Source of the DNA: Poronia punctata
Lineage: Eukaryota > Ascomycota > Sordariomycetes > Xylariales > Xylariaceae
Direction: 5' to 3'
Length of the DNA stretch: 64,000 nt
NCBI GenBank assembly: GCA_022579005.1
Contig: MU401491.1
Coordinates: forward strand, 85,506 to 149,505
Of the stretch, positions 48,763 through 60,436 are shown one piece after another. The notes beneath the pieces are model-generated. The model ran no database searches. It saw only the letters and a list, made by a program, of their open reading frames with translations, and was not told where the DNA came from. Position numbers and translations under genes: made by a program. Numbering within the stretch: position 1 is the first letter of the stretch; each line of letters begins with the position of its first letter.

Positions 48763-49918
48763 TCATGCTGGTAAATCGCCAAACCGATACATGGCCCATC
48801 CCATAGAGCTTTCATGATGCGTCCAAATCTGTTTACCTGTATCCTCACCAGCTGCACCAGCAGCGATATAAGCCGGCATCAAATGATCAAATCGCTATCA
48901 CAGGGATCGGTCAGTATTCCACATAGAAACGACAAGGGGAGGGCATGTGCGAATAGACTAGAGAACTTACAGGGTGGGCTTGACGAGCATCGGGTCTTTT
49001 AGCTACTTCAGCCATCCGTGCCTGTCTTTCGCTAGGCGGCGCTTCCATGGCTGGCCTCAGAGCTTCATCAAAAGAGACGACATAAGGCAGAGGTTGGGGC
49101 CGACCGTAGGCCATGCGCAGGTCATACAGGTTATGCACTGACATGCCTGCGCCGATGATGACAATGTTCTCGTCCCGTAGGGCGGCTACGGCACGTCCGA
49201 GCTCATAGTGTAGGTCCACATCTTGGCTGTCGTATTGGCTCACCTGCACTATCGGGATATTGAGTGGGTTCTCCTCAGGGTGGAAAGCTTGTATTATCGT
49301 TAGGCAGTGTCTTTTTTAGAGTTGCCTACCGAGGTCTTTTTGAATGTGAAGATGCAGATTAATAGGAGTGCAACTCACCAACAGAAAAGCCGACATACAC
49401 GCCATGATCCAACCCCCTTTTCACGCCTTCCGCCTTGATTCCTGCATTTTGAAGTAACCCGATGATCTTGGAGGCAAGTTCTGGATCACCCCTGTTGGGA
49501 TATTGGACTTTATAATATTCGGGAGGGAATCCATAGTAACTATATTTCCGCTTGGTTAATGAGTCATTTTCTTTTCATTTTTGTATAAGCAAGTAAAAAA
49601 GAAGAATTGGACGGAGACGAACTCGTAGATTAGGTCGGTTTTTACCGCATTATTGACCTCTATATTACGCGGCCCGGCCTCCCAGTGAGCAGAGAAAACC
49701 ACGATTGCTTTCGGCTTCACTTTTTGTGTGATTTCCTGGCCGAGTTTCTGTAGGACCGGGTAGACCGGATGTTTGGTGTCGAACATGGTGTTTGGCTATT
49801 CATTTATCACGCGTGTTAATAGAATCCATTACTACACCGGTGACTATGTTCTCCGGTAATGTTGTTGTTCACTTACGCCTCCATGGCTCACGAAGTAAAC
49901 AGGGGCTTTCGTTGACAT
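48763..49918 (-). CDS. LigB/DODA-type extradiol ring-cleavage dioxygenase, five exons
   Basis: Exons from the ATG at 49918 are 49918-49877, 49795-49623, 49539-49379, 49287-48971 and 48894-48763, totalling 825 nt and 274 residues. Introns are 76-91 nt; the donor at 49622 is the weak GTTCGT, but it restores the conserved LIYDYYGFPPEYY. Family marks include SHGGPNTMFDTKHPVY (metal ligand His), VVFSAHWE (metal ligand), GLDHGVYVGFSVAFHPE, PIVQVSQYDS, and the C-terminal RFDHLMPAYIAAGAAG and MGWAMYRFGDLP. Members open catecholic rings (DOPA 4,5-dioxygenase-like) with a bound metal; the fungal substrate is generally unknown. The same frame is open upstream to 50164. A start at 50089 or 50164 would add a membrane helix (ALVLISVAVVIVAYYF) before the enzyme. 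Confidence 0.92.
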
Positions 49919-50164
49919 GGCTTTTGACGTGTACAAGTTCAATGATCTCGGTGTGGTGATCGCAGAGGTAGCAGATGATGCGAGAGGAAGTAGACCTCTT
50001 ATTCGGCCAGAAAAATAATAAGCCACGATTACAACGGCAACTGAAATTAGTACAAGGGCCCTATTATAGGACCTCGGATTACCAAACATATATAAGATGA
50101 CCTTGAGTAGTAGAAGTTTGAGTCTGTTTGTCTGTCTTGCTTTGTAAGTTTGTGATATCTTCAA

Positions 50165-50778
50165 ATATTAATACGAGTATACCTGTATACACTAGACTGA
50201 CTAAGGTAAAACTAGGTAAGTAATTAGGATAGGGTAGGTACTAGGTAGAAAAACGCTTCCCCACTTGCTAGAATTACCAAGAATCTGTCAGCAATTCTCA
50301 AGACGCGGGACAGATACCCGGGAGCGGGACCTGGATGCTATGGGCTGAACGAGTCCTGATTCAGAACTCCTGAGTCGGAAGATGACTTGTCGGAAACCGA
50401 ATATGGGATCCTTCCTTCCTGTCACCTTGAATAACATCTCGGAGGTGAGCTATAAGGAAGCGCACACCCACCAGTTTTCCATTATATAATTGGATAGATC
50501 AGGAAGCCATTCTGCTCTTGAAGAAATAAGTTCATACAGGAAGCAACTCATTTAACCTTGACCTGCCTCCCAAGTCGTTACCTACTGAGTTTGTTACTTG
50601 AGAATTTGACCCATTTGTTCCGGGAGTTATTGAGGTTAACTACATAACTTAGACGGCTGATTTGCCCAGATATGGTTATAGAGAGCACTTCTTATCTACA
50701 AGATAAATATATATGTAGCTATAGGGGTATGTTACTTAAGTTACTTTCCGTTACTAACCGTGTAAGCAAACGCCCCTA
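50165..50778. other. Flank of the transposon island
   Basis: Non-coding sequence that becomes steadily more AT-rich towards the repeat island. The last 50 bp resemble, imperfectly, the right border at 56480-56510 (ACGCCC followed by TTAGCT or CTAGCT), so the boundary of older insertions may reach into this stretch. Confidence 0.4.
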
Positions 50779-50918
50779 GCTACGCACCAACCCCCTCACG
50801 TACCAGGTTTTCCTATACAAAATTACTAAAAACGACCCTTGCAAACAACGTTAATAAAATAGCTATTATATTTAAATTTTTAAATTAGCTTTATTACTTA
50901 ATTATATATTAGGATTAG

Positions 50919-51096
50919 TGTAATAACAGAGGTATAAGGTACCTTTATTAGACCTATATAAGGAATACGTCCTACTTTTGTATTAAATAAGATTCTTTTT
51001 TTTTTTAGATATTAGTTTATGTTAACTATAATATTTAATATACTTAATATTATACCTAATTGTCTTTTTTTTATATTTTTCCTTTTTACTATAACA
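50919..51096 (-). repeat. LTR (downstream copy of the nested retrotransposon)
   Basis: 178 bp, TG at the left end and CA at the right end on the plus strand. Contains GGTATAAGGTACCTTTATTA and a CCTATATAAGG box. It is the least mutated LTR of this element. Confidence 0.8.
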
Positions 51097-53567
51097 ATTT
51101 TAATGTTTTTTTAATAGTTACTTATAATAAATATTAAAATATTAATATTTATATAGTTAGTAATTTTTTTATAAAAAAATTACATTTGTTTTAAGTACTA
51201 TTTGCTTATATACTATATAGCTTTTATAATTTTTGCTATTTTATTAAATTAAACAACTTTAATAAGTATTGCTTTATATATTATTAATAATACAATATTT
51301 ATTTAATTATATAAGATATTGTACTTTATTTATATAAAGTAATTATTTACTTATATGATTATATTATAATAACGCTACTTATTTACTTACTTTTAAAGCA
51401 CTTATGTTATATTTAATTAAGATTTAAAGAAGTATTAAAGTATAGCTAGATTTTCTTTAATTATTATTAGCAAAAAGCTATATTATAAATAAAAAATTTA
51501 ATAATTTTATATTATGTTTTTATTTGTATAGGTGTAATACTTATATAAAATTAGAAAGTGCTGTCCTAAGGTTTTTAAGAAGTATAACTTTAAAAGGTTG
51601 TTAAAAAAGGTATTATAATGTTTAACATATAAGTATGCTTTTTAAAGCAGATCTAATAGGCTTTTAAACTTATTTTAAACCGGATTTTTTATATAAAAAA
51701 GTATAGTTTAAAGAAGTACTTTAATATATATTATTAAAAGGGTGCTTTAAATTATTTTTATTTTAGTTTTTAAGCTATATTTTTAAGAGATTTAAAAAGA
51801 AAATTTGCAATGCTAAATAAAATAATAAAAGTTATAAGTTAAAAAGACTATGTAAATTTAAGCTAATTACTTAATGCAACATTACTAATTTAAATATAAA
51901 TTAAGTGCTAGTATTATTTAGTTAACTTTTTTAAAAAAAAAGAAGAAATTATATTTGCTAGTTAGCAATAGTTAAATTATATTATAAAATAATAACAAAT
52001 ATTAACAATAACAAAATTAAATTAACTTTAGCTAGAAAAGCTAAACTACTAATAGTTTAAAGCCTTTAAATAATATTTAAAAATACTACAAAACTATAAC
52101 TAATTAAAAATAAGAATATTATTATTTTTTTTTAGTATAATAATTTATTATTATAACTTAGCGTTATACTTTTTAATTATAGCTTTTTTTAATTTTTTAA
52201 TAAATAAGCTAATAGCTAAAAACTAAGCTAAAAAACTTATTTTTATTAGTTAAAAATAAAGAAAAGTAGTATAAAAATACTAATAGCGTAGATTAAGACT
52301 TTAAAATTATTAAAAACAAGTTTAAAATATATATAAATTAAAAAACTTATAATGTTAATAGTAAGTTGTTTAACTAAACTTTAAAATAAGGTTTTAGTTT
52401 AAAAACAATGCTAGCTATATAAAATTGCATTTTTTTTGCTTAAACTTTTTTTGCTAGTTAAATTATATATAAATTAATATATTAAAACTATATAGCAAAA
52501 AGCAGTATAAAAGCAAAACTAAGCCTTTATAATTTTATTATAAAATAATACTAAACTATTTTAAAATATAGTACTATTTTTATTAGCAACAGCTAAGCTT
52601 TAAAAATTACTTAAAGTAGTATAAGTAAAAAAAAAGCAGCTTTAAACTACTTTAATAACTTAGTAACCTAAATTATATTAAATTATAACATTTTTAGCAA
52701 CTAAAAAAAATAAAATATTAAAAGTTAATAAAACGTATATAAAAAAAGTATAAATTAATATATAGGCTTATAAGTATTATAAGCTTTTTAATAAGTTTTA
52801 TAAAAAAAAGTATTAAGATTTTTATAAATATATACTATATAAAGCAGCAAACTTTTGTTTAGCTAAAAATTATATATTATATGCTTAAAACAAAGCTAAT
52901 AAGCATTTAAAACTAAAATAATTTTTTAGCTATTATAAGTACTATATTTTTAGTTATGCACTTTAGTACTTTGTTTATATAAGCTATAAAGTTTACAATG
53001 CTTATTATAAGCACGTTTACTAGCTATGCTAGCTATACTAGCTATACTACTTATATTACCTTAGCTAGCATTACTTTTACCTTTATTACTTTTATATTAG
53101 CTTTTATTTTTATTATCTTTTTTATAGTAAACTATAAAATTAATAGCAAAAGCTAATATTACGTTAAATTAAGTATAAAATAAAAAGGAAAAAAGGTAAA
53201 AAAAAAGTAAAATAAGTATTAATAAATATAAAAAAAAAAAGTTATAAAAAATAAAAAGTAAAATTAAAATAATAGTAATAGTAAAAGTATTAAAAATAAA
53301 AAATAAAAAAGTTAGTATAAGTATTAGTAAAATATAAAAGTATATTAATATATATTTAAACTAATTGTAAAATATATTTATAATAAACTTAATTTTAATA
53401 CTTATAGTTTAATTAAAAAGTACTTAAATACTTAAGTACTAAACAATTTAATTAATTAAGTTAATTAAAAGTTATAGCTAAAAAATATATAAATAGCTAA
53501 ACTACATATACTTAAAATAATATTATTAACATATTTATAGTTAAATATAGTAAAAAAAGGGAATAAT

Positions 53568-53745
53568 TATGATAATAAAGGTATAAGGTACCTTTATTAA
53601 ACCTATATAAAAAATACGTCTTACCTTTATATTAAATAGAATTTCTTTTTTTTTTAAATATTAGTTTATGTTAACTACAATACTTAATATACCTAATATT
53701 ATACTTAACTATCCTTTCCTTATATTCTTTTTTCTTACTATAATA
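53568..53745 (-). repeat. LTR (upstream copy of the nested retrotransposon)
   Basis: 178 bp aligned end to end with the LTR at 50919. The terminal CA is changed to TA and the first G to A, as RIP would do. Confidence 0.78.
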
Positions 53746-54576
53746 ATTAAGTTAAATTTTATTTTTTTAGTTTTTTTATAAAGCAAAATTTAAGTTTAAA
53801 TATTAGAAATTTAAAGGTATATTAATTTACAATATAGTTTATATATAAAACTAAGTACTTTTGTTTTTTACTTATAATTAATTAAATAAAATAGCTATAA
53901 ACTTGCTTTTTAAAAATTAAAATTTAATAAAACATAGTGTATTTTTATAAAAAAAGGTGTTTTATTATTTTACTTACTAGTTTTTATACTTTATTTATCT
54001 TTAAAAATATATAATTTTATAATTTATTTTTTACTTTTTAATATTTCAAGCGCTAGTAAATAAGACAATAAAACTGTTTTCTTTAAAATAAGATAAACTA
54101 ATTTTTGCTAAATCTTAATTTTAAAACAGCAAGTTTATAGCTATTTTATTTAATTAATTATAGGTAAAAAACAAAAGTACTTAGTTTTATATATAAACTA
54201 TATAGTAAATTAATATACTTTTAAATTTTTAATATTTAAACTTAAATTCTAGTTTATAAAAAAACTAGAAAAATAAAATTTAACCTAATCCTAATATATA
54301 ATTAAGTAATAAAGCTAATTTAAAAATTTAAATGTAATAGCTATTTTATTAACGTTGTTTGCAAGGGTCGTTTTTAGTGATTTTATATAAGAAAACCTAG
54401 TGCGTAAGGGGGTTGGTGCGTAGCTAGGTCCTTTAGGTGGTGTTCGGTCTGGTTACTTATTACTTATTCTTATAGCCCGTGACATCCTTGTCATAAGTAG
54501 AACGCGAAGTGGGTTACTTATAGGGCAAAGTCACAGCTAATTAAGTAACACTAGCGGGTCTTTATAAGACAAATAA

Positions 54577-54754
54577 TGTTATAGTAAAAAGGAAGAATAT
54601 AAGAAAGGGACAGTTAGGTATAATATTAAGTATATTAAGTACTGTAGTTAATATAAACTAATGTTTAAAAAGAGAAAAAATCTTTTTTAATATAAAGGTA
54701 AAACGTATTTTTTATATAGGTTTAATAAAAGTACCTTGTACTTTTATTATTATA
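54577..54754 (+). repeat. LTR, left copy of the palindromic element
   Basis: 178 bp starting TGTTATAG, inverted relative to the LTRs at 50919 and 53568 and relative to the right LTR of the same unit. Confidence 0.8.
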
Positions 54755-55161
54755 ATTTTTTTTTTTTTTTACTATACTTAACTATAAGTATATTAATAAT
54801 ATTATTTTAAGTATATATAGTTTAGCTGTTTATATATTTTTTAGCTATAACTTTTAATTAACTTAACTAATTAAATTATTTAGTATTTAAGTACTTAAGT
54901 ACTTTTTAATTAAACTATAAGTATTAAAGTTAAGTTTATTATAAGCATATTTTATAGTTAGTTTAAATATATATTAATATACTTTTATATTTTACTAATA
55001 TATACTAACTTTTTTATTTTTTATTTTTAATACTTTTACTACTACTATTATTCTAATTTTACTTTTTATCCTTTGCAACTCTTTTTTTTTTATATTTATT
55101 GACACCTATTCTACCCTTCTTCCGCCTCTTTTCCCCTTCGTTTCGTACTTAATTCAACTCA

Positions 55162-55284
55162 ATGTCGGCTCCCGCTGCAGATCCCGTGGTTTACCACAAA
55201 GAAGATGATAAAGACGAAGGCCAACACAAAGGTGATGTAGGTAAAGGTAATGCTGGCCAGGGTAATAAGAGTTGTAAAAAATAA
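55162..55284 (+). pseudogene. Truncated gag-like reading frame in the palindrome loop
   Basis: ATG at 55162 opens 40 codons rich in charged residues and glycine (MSAPAADPVVYHKEDD, then a K/D/G-rich stretch) before the frame runs into the inverted arm and stops at TAA 55282-55284. The pyrimidine-rich leader before the ATG resembles a fungal 5' UTR. A heavily C-to-T/G-to-A mutated counterpart lies on the minus strand of the nested retrotransposon (about 53159 downwards), so this is the N-terminus of an element-encoded protein, most likely gag, not a captured host gene. The protein is cut off after about 35 genuine codons. Confidence 0.55.
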
Positions 55285-55594
55285 AAAGTAAAATTAAAAT
55301 AATAGTAATAGTAAAAGTATTAAAAATAAAAAATAAAAAAGTTAATATATATTAGTAAAATATAAAAGTATATTAGTATATATTTAAATTAACTATAAAA
55401 TATGCTTATAATAAACTTAACTTTAATATTTATAATTTAATTAAAAAGTACTTAAGTACTTAAGTACTAAACAATTTAATTAATTAAATTAATTAAAAGT
55501 TATAGCTAAAAAATATATAAATAGCTAAACTATATATACTTAAAATAATACTATTAATATACTTATAATTAAGTATAGTAAAAAAAAAAAAAAT

Positions 55595-55772
55595 TATAAT
55601 AATAAAAGTACAAAGTACCTTTATTAAACCTATATAAAAAATACGTTTTACCCTTATATTAAAAAAGATTTCTTTTCTTTTTAAATATTAGTTTATATTA
55701 ACTACAGTACTTAATATACCTAATATTATACTTAACTATTCCTTCCTTATATCCTTCCTTCCTACTATAACA
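55595..55772 (-). repeat. LTR, right (inverted) copy of the palindromic element
   Basis: 178 bp ending CTATAACA, the reverse complement of the left LTR, same orientation as the LTRs at 50919 and 53568. Confidence 0.8.
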
Positions 55773-55944
55773 AATAAGTCAAAACGTGTTTAGTAGGAGG
55801 ATTATTATTTTTTTCTTATTATTGTGGAGATAAATGGATTGGTACTGTGTATAAAGTAGGTATACTAAGTAAGTAGTAACTGCACATGAGGCTGTAGTTA
55901 TAGTGTAGTTATGTTGGTGATACCGTTTTATGGCGTTGAGCGGG

Positions 55945-56141
55945 CTGCGAAGGTATGTTGAAATTGACTGCGAAGGTATGTTGGAAATGACTGCGAAGGT
56001 ATGTTGGAATTGAATGGACTGCGAAGGTATGTTGGAAATGACTGCAAAGGTATGTTGGAAATGACTGCGAAGGTATGTTGGAATTGAATTGACTGCGAAG
56101 GTATGTTGGAATTGGCTGCGCAGGTATGCTGCGTGAGGCTG
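55945..56141 (+). repeat. Minisatellite, about eight copies of a 23/28-bp unit
   Basis: The core CTGCGAAGGTATGTTGGAA recurs eight times with spacers TGA, TTGAATGGA, TTGAATTGA or TTGG, so the unit length alternates between 23 and 28 bp. The last copy is diverged (CTGCGCAGGTATGCTG). It lies inside the PIF/Harbinger-like element. Confidence 0.9.
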
Positions 56142-56682
56142 TGTTTAGGTGTTGAATACAGTAGTAACGCGTAATGTATAGTGTTGAGTTGTATGTGCTG
56201 AGGTATATGTGCTACAATGCGCTGTAATTATAGAAGGGTAGGCACTGTAACTAGACCAGATTAGGTTAGATGATGTTATATAATTAAGATAATCAAGTGA
56301 AAAGTTGTTGACGAGAATGCTAAGGATTTTAGCAAAATAATCATTTCTAATTGGCTGTGTAATGCAAGCAGGGGTAGACAAATTTTAGTGTGCTAAAAGT
56401 GGATATTTGTTATAAGTAGTTTACCGAACACAATTCTTATGATTATTGCTTCTCCCTACCTTAATAAGTAATAAGTAACAGACCGAACACGCCCTTAGCT
56501 TACGCATAACAAGCCGCGCGGCCCCCAAGGAGGTATTTCCTGTAGTGGATCGGCGTTTTTGAGTTTGAGAGATCTCCGATATCAGAGGTAAACGAACCAT
56601 ACTGGCAATCTCACATACATCTGCACGCTTCTCTCACAGACGATTGCTTTCAAGTTTTGCACCGCGTCTAGTTAATTAGTAA

Positions 56683-57808
<1,126 letters not shown>

Positions 57809-58792
57809 AAAATATGAAAAGGGGACCTTTCCGGTGGTAGGCTTTAGTGACCTTTGTAAGATGATAGATATCTTTAGACTATAGGAACCAGATTTGTTCC
57901 ACCATACAAAAGACCTAGGCAGATCACATGGTTTAGAACGGAATCGTCAGATTTGAACGATAAGCCGTCTAGTATTTCACTATGTTTAGAATATGATAAG
58001 GGGCACTGAGTTGATTTGCATGTTGCCTAAAAGGTGAGCCAGCACCTCGGGTATTCATCCTATCCTACTGCCCTCAGCTTACCTTGTTCCATTTTCTTTT
58101 GTTTCTAAAAGAGAGATGAGTGTGATCGGTATTCATGATTTTGATTAGTCGACGGCACGAGACAGTTTATGTAAGTAGGTATCTTGAAGGGGTCCCTATG
58201 GTGGTCTACTCGTACATAGGACCGGAATGGAGAGTGGGTTGTCCAGACGACCCCCACCACCTGGACAGTTGGAACGTGTAAGTGCTCGCCTATCTTCTCT
58301 CACTATCGAAAGCTTTATGGGGCACGCGTACACCACTAGTGGGGTCCGATAGGCGACGGAGCCGGGTGATCAGAACGCTAAAACAGCCCATGAATAGTGG
58401 GACATCAAGTGGGTAGCGCGTACCCTTTCCTTCTTTCTTTCTTTACCAGCTGGACCGAATAACCTCCTCCCCCGTGCCCCTTGTGTAGTAAGAGGCTTGT
58501 GACTTTTAGGCTGACCTTGTTTGCCTTTTTTCCTTTTTCTGTTTATTTCTCGTGTGGAAAATATGCCAACTTGAACATAATATCTTATTACCCCGTTCAT
58601 CCAGTGATTAGTCTACTTAATCATCATCTTTGGCTTGTTGGTATATCATACGGCCGCTAGACATCCGGTCCAAGTAAATAAACCCAGCCAGTCATACTTC
58701 ACCCCGTCACCTTCCGCAAGACTAGAGCGAAAAGAGGGAAGACAAGATCGAAAATAAACAACATTACGCATAAAGGACAAATCTTCTACGCC
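57809..58792. other. Intergenic, no gene seen
   Basis: 3' flank of the thioesterase gene and promoter of the IVY1-like gene. No additional coding or RNA gene recognised. Confidence 0.5.
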
Positions 58793-60436
58793 ATGGCCTC
58801 AAAGGCACCCGAAAGGGGGAGGGGCGCGCGGACACCTTCTCCATCTCGACTGCCTTTACCAGTCTCCCCCTCGTACTCGTACACCTCGACAGCGAACCAG
58901 CTCTCTTCGTACCACCTCCCCCTCCCACCGCCGCCGAGGCCGTCACATACGGTATTGACCAAAGCCGACCTCGAACAATCACACTTGGCCTACTCCGAGC
59001 TACTTGCGACTGCCAAGTCGTATCGTGTAGCTCTCGCCTCCTTATCCACAGCTGCCTCGGCCTTCGGCGGTGCCCTCGAAGCCTGCGCCCGCTTAAAAGA
59101 AGCCCGCGCCGACTCGCTACTCAATGTTCCATCCGGCGGCACCGCTATCTCCGTGCTCTCGAATAGCTTTTCCATGAAGGCCACGTCGTGCACGGCCGAC
59201 CATCTGATGAGTGCGAGCGGTGTGCACCACTTGATAGCCAACCACCAGCAGATCCTGAGCGAGACTGTTTACCGCTCCTTCGAGGTCCCACTACTCCACG
59301 ACCTCGATAAATGGAGACATGATATCGAAGATGCGGACGAGGCTTACCAAAAGGAAGTGGCCCTCCGCAGCCGAGAGATCCGTCGGATGGAGAAGGACGG
59401 GCTGAAGCTACACAAGCAGCGGCGGCGCGATCTGTCCAAGTTCCGAGAACACCTGGTTCAGTTGACGAGTAAGCTGGATGGTTTATCCGCCTTGCACGGC
59501 GATCACGCACAGGCGCTGTTGCGCGAGAGCCAGGAGGCGAGTACCAGGATCCTAGACGCGAGCTGCTCGCTTGTGCGCGCCGAGGTGGATATCTTTGAGG
59601 GTCTGGCGCGAAAGGGCTGGAGTGGCGGTGGACTTGATGATCTCCTGGAGAGGGGACGAGATCTCTTCGCAACGGACGAGGAAGACCATGGCGCAGTCGT
59701 GGGAGGTTCGGGATCGGGATCGGGGGGCGCGACGGGCGAGGGGACGAAACTGTTTAGTATACTGCCGCCCAAAAGCATCCTGGCAGATGCCGTATCGGAT
59801 GTCGGTCCGAGGGGAAGAGCCCCGGGACAACATCGTTCCGATAGTCTGCTGACCGAAGGTGATCGGTATCAGAGTCTAGCCGGTGCAGTGACTGATCGCG
59901 GAGCCGACACGGAGAGTATCTTTTCCGATTTCAACCAGAGCCGGGGTGTGCGGCCTTTTAGTCCGCAGCCTATACGCAGACAGCCTACCGATGTTATCAT
60001 GGATCCGGAATCACTGCTACTAGGCGAAGAAGAAGAAGAAGAAGAAGAAGAAGAAGAAGAAGACGATGATCGGGATGAGATTCGACAACAAGAACAACAA
60101 CAACAGCAGCAGCAGCAGCAGCAGCAGCAGTATATTAATGATTCGGACGTCGAAGATAATGTTCATAATGAAGTGGAAGAGGAGTCTGACGATGAAGATC
60201 GGAACGGAACCGTGAGACCAAGGAGGGGGTTGGTTTCATCGCCCTTAGGACACCGATTAAGTGAAGATGAGGGCCAAGCGGATATAGACGCACACGAGAC
60301 GACTGATCACACCACCGAGGCGGAGACCGAAACCGACACTGGGAATGAAGCAGAAAATACGGAATCGCCATGGAAAGACGAAGGATTACAAAGGGACACG
60401 GGAACGGGCGTCATCTCGACGGATAATAATACCTAG
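58793..60436 (+). CDS. IVY1: IVY1-like vacuolar phospholipid-binding protein
   Basis: A single exon of 547 codons with ATG in good context (GCCATGGCC). The region from about residue 55 to 290 is a long helical domain with the pattern of fungal Ivy1, an inverse-BAR-like protein: SHLAYSELLATAKSYRVALASLS, ASAFGGALEACARLK, then HHLIANHQQILSETVYRSFEVPLLHDLDKW and a charged REIRRMEKDGLKLHKQRRRD helix. Yeast Ivy1 binds Ypt7, Vps33 and phosphoinositides on the vacuole and links to TORC1/EGO regulation. The rest is disordered, with runs of Glu (GAA repeat, 60030-60061) and Gln (CAA/CAG repeat, about 60089-60129) that are likely to vary in length between strains. The TAG at 60434-60436 is followed by the same frame to 60718. 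Confidence 0.8.
   Translation: MASKAPERGRGARTPSPSRLPLPVSPSYSYTSTANQLSSYHLPLPPPPRPSHTVLTKADLEQSHLAYSELLATAKSYRVALASLSTAASAFGGALEACARLKEARADSLLNVPSGGTAISVLSNSFSMKATSCTADHLMSASGVHHLIANHQQILSETVYRSFEVPLLHDLDKWRHDIEDADEAYQKEVALRSREIRRMEKDGLKLHKQRRRDLSKFREHLVQLTSKLDGLSALHGDHAQALLRESQEASTRILDASCSLVRAEVDIFEGLARKGWSGGGLDDLLERGRDLFATDEEDHGAVVGGSGSGSGGATGEGTKLFSILPPKSILADAVSDVGPRGRAPGQHRSDSLLTEGDRYQSLAGAVTDRGADTESIFSDFNQSRGVRPFSPQPIRRQPTDVIMDPESLLLGEEEEEEEEEEEEDDDRDEIRQQEQQQQQQQQQQQQYINDSDVEDNVHNEVEEESDDEDRNGTVRPRRGLVSSPLGHRLSEDEGQADIDAHETTDHTTEAETETDTGNEAENTESPWKDEGLQRDTGTGVISTDNNT

Larger units (their letters stand above)
50919..53745 (-). mobile_element. RIP-degraded LTR retrotransposon, 2.8 kb, nested
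   Basis: Direct repeats of 178 bp at 50919-51096 and 53568-53745 bound a 2471-bp interior. The left copy starts TG and ends CA. It is flanked by ATTAG (50914-50918) and, on the right, ATTAA (53746-53750), a 5-bp target duplication with one G-to-A change; the pre-insertion sequence GGATTAGGTTAAATT is confirmed by the other arm of the host element. Comparison with the related copy at 54577-55268 shows that the coding strand is minus: LTR, leader of about 410 bp, then a gag-like start near 53159. Nearly all differences are C-to-T or G-to-A. No intact frame remains. The interior is too short for complete gag-pol, so it was non-autonomous or deleted. Confidence 0.8.
50779..54424. mobile_element. 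Long-terminal-inverted-repeat DNA element, split by a nested LTR retrotransposon
   Basis: The left end from GCTACGCACCAACCCCC (50779) is repeated inverted at the right end (to 54424). The match continues through AAAAACGACCCTTGCAAAC and AATTATATATTAGGATTAG on both sides. On the left it is interrupted at 50918 and resumes at 53751 with GTTAAATTTTATTTTT. After removing the nested element, each inverted repeat is about 350 bp and the host element about 810 bp. TA flanks both ends, so a TA target site is possible but unproven. No transposase remains. The interior is strongly AT-biased and looks RIP-degraded. Confidence 0.7.
54577..55772. mobile_element. Palindromic LTR-retrotransposon derivative with perfect 5-bp target duplication
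   Basis: Left arm 54577-55081 and right arm 55269-55772 are inverted copies of each other (about 505 bp) around a unique 187-bp loop. Each arm is a complete 178-bp LTR plus about 325 bp of leader. The loop continues the left arm: the end of the leader and a gag-like start codon at 55162. The unit begins TGTTATAG, ends CTATAACA, and is flanked by AATAA on both sides (54572-54576 and 55773-55777). The LTR and leader are the same family as the element at 50919-53745. An intact duplication round the whole palindrome means it was most likely integrated as one piece. Mutation load in the loop is low, in the arms high. Confidence 0.85.
54436..56494. mobile_element. PIF/Harbinger-like non-autonomous DNA element containing a nested insertion
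   Basis: The left end GGTGGTGTTCGGTCTGG followed by TTACTTATTACTTATT is matched inverted at the right end (TAAGTAATAAGTAACAGACCGAACACGCCC), giving terminal inverted repeats of about 34 bp with few mismatches. TTA flanks both sides (54433-54435 and 56495-56497). A 3-bp TTA/TWA duplication and a G-rich GTGTTCGG-type end are typical of the PIF/Harbinger superfamily. Without the nested 1196-bp palindromic LTR unit and its duplicated 5 bp, the element is about 860 bp and encodes no transposase. It contains an eight-copy minisatellite. Confidence 0.72.

Noticed and set aside
55162..55284. Small normal-composition gene fragment in AT-rich DNA, first taken as a captured host gene
   Set aside because: A RIP-mutated counterpart sits at the same place in the full-length LTR element, so it belongs to the element.
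50919..55772. Array of similar AT-rich repeats first read as a centromere- or origin-like block
   Set aside because: The repeats resolve into LTRs and inverted arms with target duplications, so transposons explain them.
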